Source: Monosporascus cannonballus (taxonomy: Eukaryota; Ascomycota; Sordariomycetes; Xylariales). From it: a stretch of 64,000 nt of DNA. Made by a program: the position numbers and the translations under genes. This document shows, one piece after another, positions 49,761-59,289 of this stretch. Under the pieces are notes generated by a model. The model made no database searches, was not told the origin of the DNA, and worked only from the letters and a program-made list of their open reading frames with translations. The stretch is from positions 124,001-188,000 of the forward strand of contig QJNS01000131.1 of NCBI GenBank assembly GCA_004154925.1. Direction: 5' to 3'. Position 1 is the stretch's first letter; every line of letters starts with the position of its first letter.

Positions 49761-50159
49761 TATAACGGCTTATTCGGTTTAATTAATTATTAAATTTTAA
49801 ATTAACGAGTTTATATTAATAAAAATATCGTAAGAATTTAAGTAATAAATATCGGAATATATTATATTTTTTAAGATAAAAAATACTTTATTATAAACGA
49901 TTAATATTAATAAATATTATTAATTAAAATTATTTAAATTATAGAATTAATAAACGTATGTATCCTTATTCCGTTGGCTGGATTATTACCAATAAGTTAG
50001 TAATCCGGCTTATTGGCTTATTACCAGTAAATTGATGATCCGGCTTACTGGCTTACTATTAGTGAGTTGGTGATCCATTACGTAACCTGATCCACATAGT
50101 TTTCTTGGCCTTTTCTGCTGCGACCGTTTTTGGAGGCCGTGACTTGTTAGGTCGTAATA
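49761..50159 (-). repeat. 5' LTR of gypsy C, 399 bp
   Basis: Equal in length to its partner, starting TATAACGGCT (mutated TGTGACGGCC) and ending GGTCGTAATA. The inner half (49,980-50,159) is the less mutated. Confidence 0.9.
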
Positions 50160-50164
50160 TATAA

Positions 50165-51598
50165 GGGCTGTATATTAAAGAATTTTCATAATATTAGTTA
50201 CCGCCTTAGGTTAATATATATTCTAAATCGACTTTATCGCCATTTATCTAAATAATAACTTAAAAAACATTTATATAAAGTTTTTTCTTATATTAATGGC
50301 ATACTTTAATATTTATTTGAAAAATAAAGATATTTATTAATTTTCTTCTAAAAAGTTATAAAATTAATAAACCTTTTATACGGCCTAAAATAAGCCGGAG
50401 CTGCGTAATAAAAAATAAGAAAAATATTAAGAAAATAAAGATTTTATTTATTAATTTTAAATAACGCGATATATTATAACTTAGAAATAAAAGTTATTAT
50501 TATTTTGTACGTCGATAATTTCTTACTTTTCGGCCTTAATAAATAACGTTTTTAAGGTATTATTTAAAAATATTGCCAAGAACATATTTATTAAAAATTT
50601 AAATAATGCGAATTAGTACCTATATATATAGATTATACGTTTTTCGCTAATTGGAAATATCGAGCTAAACCAGCAATAATATATCGAAAAGTTATTACAA
50701 TTAATAAATTTAAATGTTGTTCGAAAAGTACTTATACTATTTATTTAAAATTATTTAAAATATATTATACGGTACGACGGAATAACTAATAAGGAAAAAA
50801 CGTTTAAATACGTTAATTTAGTAAGAAAATTTAATTCTTCTAATTATATTAACAAATTAAATATAACGTTTATGGCCTTAATTTAGTCTAGGTTTATAAA
50901 TAACCCGTCGTTCAAATACCGGGAATATATTAAGCGATTATTACGACACTTAAACGGTACAGCAAATTTATTTTTCAATATAGGAAATTAAACGAAAACC
51001 ACCCGTATCGGAAATATAATAACCTAAAGCTGTTCGGAATAATAAATACAAATTTTGCGGATTTCCAATTAATAAAGTCCATTACGGAATACGGATTTTT
51101 TATAATTAAAGTACCCGTTACGTAATTTTCGAAATTACAAAATATTATTATTAAATATATTATGAAAATAAAGTACGTAAAAACAAAAATAATAATAATA
51201 AAAATAACTAAAATCCAAAATTTCCTTATAAAGCTAAGGCTTATGCCTAAAAGCCTTATTTTTATTCTAAATAATAATATAAGTACGTTAAAATAAATAA
51301 CAGAAATATAAATAACTCGAAAAAAACATTATATTCGGTTCGAATATCATTACGTACGTCAGAAGGTTCAAAATAAAAATATCTATTTTCAATACGTAAA
51401 AAACAAAGATAACGCAGTAAATAAATTTATAAAGCCATTAAACAGGGTTAATTTCGAACGATTTATGGCCAATTTAAGGTTTAAAAGGATATAAATACAC
51501 AATAAGCCAAAAGATATTTAAAATTAATAAAAATAAAAGTTTAATTCCCATATAAACTAAAAATTTTGATAAATAAGACCATTTGACGTAAAAGGGCG
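50165..51598 (+). pseudogene. Degraded RT and RNase H of copia D
   Basis: Resumes copia D after the TSD. RT signatures are LYGLK-stop-AGA at 50376-50402 (family LYGLKQ(A/S)) and YVDN at 50508-50519 in an ILYVDNFLLFG context (family YVDD). The second catalytic Asp is Asn, a G-to-A change. RNase H should lie at about 50,900-51,480. It ends in the purine tract before the right LTR. Confidence 0.8.
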
Positions 51599-51811
51599 TA
51601 TCGGCATTTGGGTACTTTAGATACCTACGGCTGGCGCTTTAAAGCAGTGCTTTGCAGCCTGGGATAACGTTTGTCCAGGGATTACCGTTTGTACAAATAG
51701 GACGGATATGTAAGAGCGGTACGCCCTCGACTTCTTCAGTCTTTCCTAGCATAGATCATCAAGATATCACCAGTTTCCTGCATTTGATCACTATAACTAC
51801 TAATAATAACA
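51599..51811 (+). repeat. 3' LTR of copia D, 213 bp
   Basis: Starts TATCGGCATTTGGG (mutated TGTCGGCA) and ends TAATAATAACA. It is GC-normal compared with the interior. A 61-codon open frame inside it (51652-51837) is LTR sequence, not a gene. Confidence 0.85.
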
Positions 51812-51816
51812 AAATA

Positions 51817-52992
51817 AAACTTAAAAACATTTATTAAAAATTGTTATATAATTGAAAAACCAAATTCGGGTTAAATTATACTAATATTATCAAAATACTC
51901 CAAATTGTAAAAGTTATTTAAAAACTAAAAGATTTTAATTTATTATTATATAAATTTAAAATTTATTAGAAAGCTATTAATACAAAAATACCTTTAAAAT
52001 TTACAAAACTTATTATATAAATATTAAAAATTTAAAACCTTATAAAATATATAGTTAAACTTTAAGATAGAAAGTTCAAAGGGTTCAATTTTTAATAAAC
52101 TTATTAATACTTAAAATATTAAAATTTAAAAATACTAAATTAAAAATAAGTTATAATAAAAATCTCGCTTATAAATATATAACTAATTTGCAGAATCTAT
52201 ATAATAACGTTATTAAAAATAAAACATTTTCAATTTTTATTAACATAATTAAAATACCATTAATTAAACAAATAATATATTACATTTAATTTTTAAAACG
52301 TATAACACCGTATTAAAATAAATTTAGAAAAAAATTAAAAACTCCGTGTTTAATAGAGCATATAAATATTATAAATATCGAATTATATTTACAAAGCCTA
52401 TTAACGTTTCTGTAAATTTCTACCTGTTAATTATCATTATTTTTGAAAGCCTTCTCGATAAATTTATATTTATATATTTCGACAATGTACTTCTTTATTT
52501 AAAAACTTTAAAAATGTATAAAACATTACTTAAATATTCGAAACTTTACAAAAAGTAAACGTTAAATTGACGGTAGTAAAGATTATATAATAGATTTAAA
52601 AAGTAAGCTTTTTAAAATCAATTTATACTTCGAACTATATTTAAAATAAAAACTTTAAATTAAAAATAAATAAAACCCAATTTATTTTTAATATAATAAA
52701 CGTTAGAAATATATAGCAAATCCTATAATTTATTCAATACGAATATAATTCACATAAAAAATATAAAATATAATTACATTATTACTACAATTAAGTATTA
52801 AAAATATAGTTTAAGAAAATTAAAAGTTTTTAAAAGTGATTAAAAGGCTTTTTAGTAATTTAAAAAAGTAATTACGAAAATATTAATAATAAAATCACCT
52901 AGCGTCGGCAAAAACACGTTTAACACTCGATATCTTAATTTACGTTTTAAAGATTATTTTAAAATAATTTAAAAACTAATATCTAATATTCT
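51817..52992 (+). pseudogene. Old Ty3/gypsy fragment F with readable RT
   Basis: A 70-codon open stretch at 52346-52558 reads as the gypsy RT palm. A Y(K)YYKYRIIFTKPINVSVNF block matches the family [20 protein letters not shown] region. LLDKFIFIYFDNVLLYLKT matches the catalytic YLDDILIYSKT region, with FDN in place of LDD. The 60 bp upstream fit the preceding RT motif. The rest of 51.8-53.0 kb is AT-rich and unreadable. It is the most diverged of the gypsy copies and is the host DNA into which copia D inserted, or lies next to it. Confidence 0.65.
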
Positions 52993-53424
52993 TATTATAA
53001 GACAAAAATAAGGGCGTAACTATTATATTATTAAAAATAAAACGTTATTAGCTCGAATATTAACCGTATTATTTTATTTTATATATGTACAAAATATCAC
53101 TTAATACTATAGTAATAGGTTTTTTAAAAATTATTTAACCGTTCGGTAATTTTCGAATTATGCGTTAGTTTAAGCCCTATATTTAAAGTAATTATATTAA
53201 TTATAAATCCGTTTCGTACCTATTCTTTATATACGGAATAAGTTAATTATTTAATATAGAAATCGAACGTATAATTTAAAAAAAAGCTGACAAACTGTTA
53301 CCATACAAGAACAAGGGCGTAACCATTATATTACTAAAAATGGAACGTTATTAGCTCGAGCACTGACCGTCTCGTTCTACCCTATATACCTACGAGGTAT
53401 TACTTAGTATCGTAATAATTCTAT
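52993..53424 (-). mobile_element. TRIM-like miniature element, copy I
   Basis: Two ~130-bp direct repeats (about 52993-53122 and 53295-53424) flank a ~172-bp internal segment. The repeat carries the family core AACGTTATTAGCTCGA. The right repeat is better kept (TGTTACCATACAAGAAC...). Orientation is given relative to copy II. Confidence 0.65.
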
Positions 53425-53521
53425 TATTTTAAAACGTTACGAAATAAAAAACTTAAATATTCGATTTATAATAAAGAACTATTAATAATTATTTTTATTT
53501 TCAAAAATAATACTTTTTAAT

Positions 53522-54000
53522 AGAATTTATTATAGTTATAAGTAGTATCTTGTAAGTATATAAAGTAGAATAAGGCGGTTAGTGTTCGAGCTAATAACGT
53601 TCTACTTTTAGTAGTATAATGGCTAAACTTTTATTCTTTTATGCCGTAACAGTTTATTAGCTTTTTTATAGATTGTAGGTTCGATTTTTAAACTGGGCAA
53701 TTAATTTCCTCTACTGGCTAGATACGAAACGGGCTTTTATTTAGCGTAATTATTTTAAATACAAAATAAAATTAATGCGTAATTCGAAAAATTGCTATAT
53801 AAAAACGGGTTTTCGGTAGAAGATTTTGAACTTTTAATTAGTTATATAGATATAATACAATTAAAGAAGGTGTTATTATTATAATTCTAGGTAATACCTA
53901 ATAGGTATATAGGGAAAAACAAGGCGGTTAGTATTCGAGCTAATAACGTTCTACTTTTAGTGGTATAATAGCTAGATTTTTGTTTTTCTGTGCCGTAACA
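53522..54000 (+). mobile_element. TRIM-like miniature element, copy II (reference copy)
   Basis: The clearest copy. Direct repeats of 130 bp (about 53522-53651 and 53871-54000) flank a 219-bp interior, 479 bp in all. The right repeat starts TGTTATTATT and ends GCCGTAACA, so it has TG..CA ends. It is preceded by a purine tract AAAGAAGG, as expected of an LTR element. No coding capacity exists. A primer-binding site of the usual TGG type is not seen after the first repeat. Confidence 0.7.
53611..53690 (+). promoter_or_regulatory. Possible Pol III A-box and B-box in TRIM copy II
   Basis: TAGTATAATGGCTAAAC (about 53613-53627) resembles a tRNA A-box, and GGTTCGATTT (53678-53687) resembles a B-box, about 58 bp downstream. 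The A-box lies in the terminal repeat, the B-box in the interior. This could be a tRNA-derived (SINE-like) promoter or a chance match in degenerate DNA. Confidence 0.35.
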
Positions 54001-56076
54001 TATTTTTTAGATTTCGAAAAATTCTAGTTATAATCGTTATATTAGTTATTAACTTTCGTTTTAAAAGTTTTATTTATAAACTTTTTTTAAAAAATAAACT
54101 AAACGTGAAAGCGAATATTTTAAAAAATAACGTAAAAGTATATATAGTTTTTTAGCTTATTAAAAGGTTGCTAAAAAGATAAATAATCTATAACGGCGGA
54201 AAAATAAAAAGTTGAAAAGCTTTATTAGAAAATTAAAGCATTTATATTTTTAACAAAAAACTTTTAAAAAAGAGTTATAAAAATATTGAAAGGGATTTAA
54301 AGTTAAATTAATTTAAAAACGTAAAAGATATCAAAAAAGCAATAAAGAATATATACATATCAAATATAGCTTATTTTGAAAGTAGGCGTTATAGTAAAGG
54401 CGTTTAATTTTTTTGGATTAACATGCCGTAAAGATTAATTTAAAATTTAAATTGTTATTGCTTGCAATTTTAGTTATATTAAAAATGATTAATTAGAATT
54501 TTATCGATTAAATGATTTAATTAAGCTTTTTCTATTCGTTAAATACTTAAAAAGCTTATAAGTGCTTTTTTATATTGGTAATTTTTAATGTAATTAAATA
54601 CTGAATTTTATTTTTACAGATTTTAAACTCTAGTACCTTTTTAATTTCGTACTTTTTAATATATTTTTTCGACTTTTAGTTTTATATTTAAAACGTCGTT
54701 TTTAAGCATTAGTTCAAGTAAAGGAATGGAAAATATAGGATGCATTTTTATATTTTTAAATAGTGATAATTCGTAATTGGTTGTAGAAATAATTTTATTA
54801 GTTTTAAATAAGCCGAGTTTTTTAAAATTCAGCTTAGTATTAAGCTTTTACATTTTAATTTATAAAATATTAAACGTTATGTTTTGCTTTTAACATTAAA
54901 GAAAATATTATTTCGCTTTAATAAAACTGTGTTTTTATTTTTTATTCTAATATTAAACTATGTTTTGCTGCAAACATTTAAGTCTGTTCGAAAATAGCTT
55001 GGAATTATTTTAACTTTTAATATTATCGCTTTTATGTTTAATATTAATATAATAAAGTTTATAACTTTTTCAAGCGATTTTATTAATTGTTAAGTTTTTA
55101 TAGTATGTTTATACATTTTTATATAAAGGAATACTTTTATATTCTTTTTAATCAATCATTTATAAATAATTTATACTAACAATAAAGTTTTTCCGTAGAT
55201 ATTGTGTAAATAATTAAGATAACTTGGAAAATATTTTTTAAACGTTTACTTTAATCATTTTGCTTATTTATTTATTTTTCTACAGTATATCGTAAAAAGC
55301 TTTAGCTTAATATTTACTTATTTAAAAAGCTGATTTTAGATTTAAAAATAAATATTATATTTCAGTCGAAAACGAAAATTTTGATATTTTGTATTTATTA
55401 AAGTAATTTCGTATAAAAGCGTAATTTAGTTATTTTATCGTTACGTTCTTTAAAAAGAGAAAAAGTACTTATATCTGATAAATTTGTAGATAATTATCTT
55501 TATTTCGTTATTTTCGATTTTAATAATTAAGCTTTTAAATTGAAATTAATTAAAAATAAAAGTCTGAACTACAATATTTTATATTTGATTAAAAATGATT
55601 GTAAATTTGAGCGAAGTATTGAAATTATAAAGATTTACGTTAGTTTTATTACAAATACTAAAAGTTTAATTATTAAATTCGGTTATTTTCTACTTTTAAA
55701 AATTAATGTTTTTTATAAACGTTTAGTAATTATGAAAATTGCTTAATAAGGATATAATCAATGTTTAAAAGGTTTTACAACGAGCTTTTTTTATTAGCTT
55801 AGAAAAATATTAATTTTTAATAGATTATATCATTATAAAGCACTATTTGTATTAAGTTTTAATATTTTTATATCTCGCTTAAAAACTTTGAAAGCGTAAT
55901 CTCATTTATAAATAAAAAAATTCGTTAAAATGCTGTTTTCTTAATATAATACATTTTAAACTTATATTTTAACCAATCGAATAATTAAATAATCTATCGT
56001 TTATTTAATTTTTATATCTTTAAAAATCGAATATAATTTTTATAATTAAAATAAATATCTAGAAAAGTTTAAATTC
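54001..56076. other. AT-rich block, no assignable feature
   Basis: Roughly 2.1 kb with stops in all frames apart from one 68-codon Ile/Lys/Asn-rich frame at 55540-55746 without a recognisable family. Probably decayed transposon sequence. Confidence 0.45.
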
Positions 56077-56553
56077 TGTTACTGTATAGAAAAACAAAAC
56101 TCTAGCTATTATATTATTAAAAGTAAAACGTTATCAGCCCGAACATTAATCGTTTTGTTCTACTTTATATATTTATTAGATGTTACTTGGGGTTATAATA
56201 GTAGAATTTTCTTTAATTGTATTATCTCGATATAACGTATTAAACGTTAAACTCTCTTTATCGAGAAACCGGTTTTTGCATGGCGATTTTTCGAATTACG
56301 CGTTAATTTTATCCTATATTCGAAATAATTATATTAATTAGAAATTCGCCTCCTACTTAGCTAATAAGGTATATTAGCTACTCAATTTAGAAATTAAACG
56401 CGCAACCTATAAAAAGGTTAATAAACTGTTACGGCACAAAAAAATAAAAGTTTAGCCATTATATTACTAAAAGTGAAACGTCATTAGCTTGAGCACTCAC
56501 TGCCTTGTTCTGCTCTATATATTTACAAGGTGCTACTTAGAAGTATAAAAAAA
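56077..56553 (-). mobile_element. TRIM-like miniature element, copy III
   Basis: Direct repeats start at 56077 (TGTTACTGTATAG) and 56427 (TGTTACGGCAC), each about 125-130 bp, with a ~220-bp interior that contains the shared AATAATTATATTAATTA segment. Same orientation as copies I and IV. Confidence 0.7.
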
Positions 56554-57543
56554 CAACTGGTTTTACTAAATCGAATACAATTAAAATAAAAGAAGATTTT
56601 GCCGTCGAATTTTATAATTTAATTAGCGCGCATAGCGCGAAAATCCCATTAATTTAAATGATTTTTCTTTCGGAAGCGATTTATTATAGTAAAATCAGTT
56701 AAAGAATTTAAAGGGTGTTTTTAGTACGAGGCTATTTACAGTTGTTATCTTTAAAACAAAAATTATTTAAAATAGAAATAATATTACGAAAATAAACTTT
56801 TTGTTTTAGAAAAAACTCCTTTTAATATTTAACGTAAGTTTAGAACGATTAAATCTGAGCTACTGTTTTTAGCCTTCTTAAGTAATATAGAATTAGATTA
56901 TATAAATTAAATAAATTTATAATATATTTACGAAAAAGAATTGTTAAATTAGTTTTTTATATAAATAACCATCTTCATATTTTCGTGTCTTAATTATTAA
57001 TATAAGGTTTACAATTTAAGTTTTATTCTTTAATTAAAGAAAAGTGTAAAATTATTTTACCTAATAAATTTATAAATTTTTTCACGTTTTGTTATTGCTT
57101 ATAAATTAAAGCTCTTTTCGAATACTACTTATACTTTTAAGTAAATATATAACAAGTTTGTTATATAACAGCGCTTTCGTATATATAAGCATAATTGTCG
57201 GCTAATAATTAATATTTAGCAATATTATTATAATATAAGATTAAGATTTTATCGTAAAGCTAGGTAATAATAAGCTGCTTTAGTAATTATACTACTTATA
57301 TTAAGTATAGCTTTTATATAAGTTATTTATAAATAACGTACTAGATTAATAAAAAAGATAAAAAAGCTAATAAATTAATCTTTGATTTCGTTTTAAGTTT
57401 TTTAACTTTAATTAAAAATATCTTAATTTTAATAATATTATTTATTTTATAAAGGAAATAAAATTCAATATAATTATCCAACTCACGAAATAAAACACCC
57501 AATATAATTTTAAAAGTTATATTTAATGTATAATATTCTTAAC
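56554..57543. other. AT-rich block containing a dispersed repeat copy
   Basis: Contains the 56,780-57,130 stretch that resembles 36,230-36,620. Nothing else recognisable. Confidence 0.45.
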
Positions 57544-57800
57544 TCTGCCGAACTAGTCAGCGGGTATAAGGTTCACTATAGTCGACGCTTATCGACAACT
57601 ACTCGGCTTTAAACTAAGGCTTTATAAAACTAAAATATAATTTATTCCAATCGTAAAAATTATAAATTAATTATCATATAGAAAAATATTAAGTACAATA
57701 TTTATAGTGCAAATTATATCGTGTAATACTTTTTATATATTAGGCTTAGCTTAAAGAATATAGCTTGAACTTAAATATACTTTATATATATAATATTTTT
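57544..57800 (+). repeat. Dispersed repeat G, copy 1
   Basis: Starts CTGCCGAACTAGTCAGCGGGTATAAGG-like sequence (only the first part kept GC) and shares about 250 bp with 59,034-59,287; the first 70 bp recur at 63,874. Possibly an LTR or element terminus. Confidence 0.6.
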
Positions 57801-58195
57801 CAAATTTAATTTAAAAGGTCGACATTATAATCGATACATTGAAACTGTTATTATTCTTAATTTACGAAAATTAACAACAGTCGAAAAAGAATTTTCGATT
57901 AAATTTTTATCTTAAATATAAAAACGGTTTTTATTTAATTTTAATTATTAAAATTGCAATACATTTATTATTTATTTATTATCTTAATGTATATTAGCTT
58001 TAAATAAATATTAAGTTTATTTAAATAATACCTAAAATTTAAATATAAATAAATAAAAACGTTAATTATTAACAATATAATTTCAAAATTTAAAATATGA
58101 TTATAAAATAATATTATAATAATTAATTAAAATTTTAATTTAAAAAAAGTTTAATAAATTTGCGTCCTAATAAATTTAAAATATAAAGTATAATG

Positions 58196-58475
58196 AAGTG
58201 GGGCGGGGTGTTACACCCATGGTCAGGCTCGGCTAATCAGAAAGCTCGAGCTTGGCATGTATATTAAGAAGTTCTTTTTCGCCATGGGTTCAACCCCCAG
58301 GCATTTTCGGCGACCATCACCACTTAGCATGCCTTCTGCCATTTTCAGTCATCAAGGTTCAACACCCTTAATACAATCGGAATCAGTTCTTTATTTTTCG
58401 ACAATCCTATTTCGTACTGTGACATAAGATAGTTATACGCACTGATCAAGACCAATTCTCCGAACCCCAATTCAA
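58196..58475 (+). repeat. Unmutated GC-normal island, LTR-like
   Basis: About 280 bp of normal composition inside RIP-type DNA. It begins with a purine tract (GAAGTGGGGCGGGG, about 58195-58205) directly followed by TGTTACACCCATGG, the arrangement of a polypurine tract and LTR start. No partner copy is visible in the window, and no coding sequence is seen. Confidence 0.4.
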
Positions 58476-58489
58476 TAATTAATATATTA

Positions 58490-58973
58490 TATTACGGCAC
58501 AAAAATAAGGTTGTAATTATTATGCCACTAAAAATAAAACATTATGAATTCGACTATTAACCGTTTTTTTGTCTTATATATTTATAAATTATTATTTTAA
58601 TATTATAAAATTACTTTTATTTCTAAATTATATCGTCTTAATATAATTAATTAAAACTTAAAGGCCTTTTATTAAAAATCGCTTAATTATTTGGTAATTT
58701 TTAAATTATGTGTTAATTTAAGCCTTATATTTAAGATAATTATATTAATTAAAAACCCGCCTTATACGTACCTTTTGTATACGAAATAAGTTAATTACCT
58801 AATCCAGAAATCGAATATATAACTTATGGAGAAATTGACAAACTATTACAGCACGAGAACAAAGGCATAGCTATCATATTATTAAAAGTGGAACGTTATC
58901 AGCTCGAGCACTGACCGTCTTGTTCTGCTCTATATACCTACGAGGTGTTACTTTAGTACTCTAATATATTATA
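58490..58973 (-). mobile_element. TRIM-like miniature element, copy IV
   Basis: Direct repeats start at about 58490 (TATTACGGCAC) and 58844 (TATTACAGCAC). The right repeat is well preserved (GAACGTTATCAGCTCGAGCA), the left strongly mutated. Interior about 220 bp, shared with copies I and III (TTAATTACCTAATCCAGAAATCG-like end). Confidence 0.7.
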
Positions 58974-59033
58974 TTACGTTATTATATAAATTATTTTACT
59001 GAATAAATTTTAAACTTTTATAAAAATAAATTT

Positions 59034-59287
59034 GACGAATTGTGAAGCCAGCGAGCATAAAGTTTATTATAGTCGAAGTTTATTAGCAATTTTTCGGCTT
59101 GAAAGTAAAGCTTGATATAAATACAATATAATTTAACCTAATCTGAAAAACTAAGAATTCTGTGTCGTATTCGAAAATATGAAATATAATATTAATATTA
59201 TAAAATTATGTAATATAATATTTTTTATAAATTTGAATGTCTGTAAATATTATATTTTAAACTTAAATATATTTTATATAATAAAGA
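59034..59287 (+). repeat. Dispersed repeat G, copy 2
   Basis: Same orientation as copy 1, with GAAGCCAGCGAGCATAAAG at the start and ACTTAAATATATTTTATATA at the end. Confidence 0.6.
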
Positions 59288-59289
59288 AG

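Larger units (their letters stand above)
43509..50159 (-). mobile_element. Ty3/gypsy retrotransposon C, same family as A, minus strand
   Basis: A 6651-bp element with two LTRs of exactly 399 bp and a perfect TATAA TSD. Its LTR sequence (reverse complement) matches that of element A at the start (ACGACCTAACAAGTCACGG-type), in the tandem-repeat zone and at the end (GGCCGTCACA). The polypurine tract, read on the minus strand, lies just right of the left LTR (about 43908-43935, GGAAAAGGGGAGATTA). It is inserted into the RT-proximal part of copia D. Confidence 0.92.
39040..51811 (+). mobile_element. Ty1/copia retrotransposon D, interrupted by gypsy C
   Basis: LTRs of about 213 bp bound a copia element read on the plus strand; gypsy C (43,509-50,159 plus its TSD) splits it. 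Without the insertion it is about 6.1 kb. The order is gag with zinc knuckle, GAG-pre-integrase, integrase, then after the gap RT and RNase H, which is the copia order. A short purine tract (AAAAGGGCG, about 51590-51598) precedes the right LTR. All frames carry stops. Confidence 0.85.

Noticed and set aside
51652..51837. 61-codon frame
   Set aside because: It is contained almost wholly in the copia D LTR.
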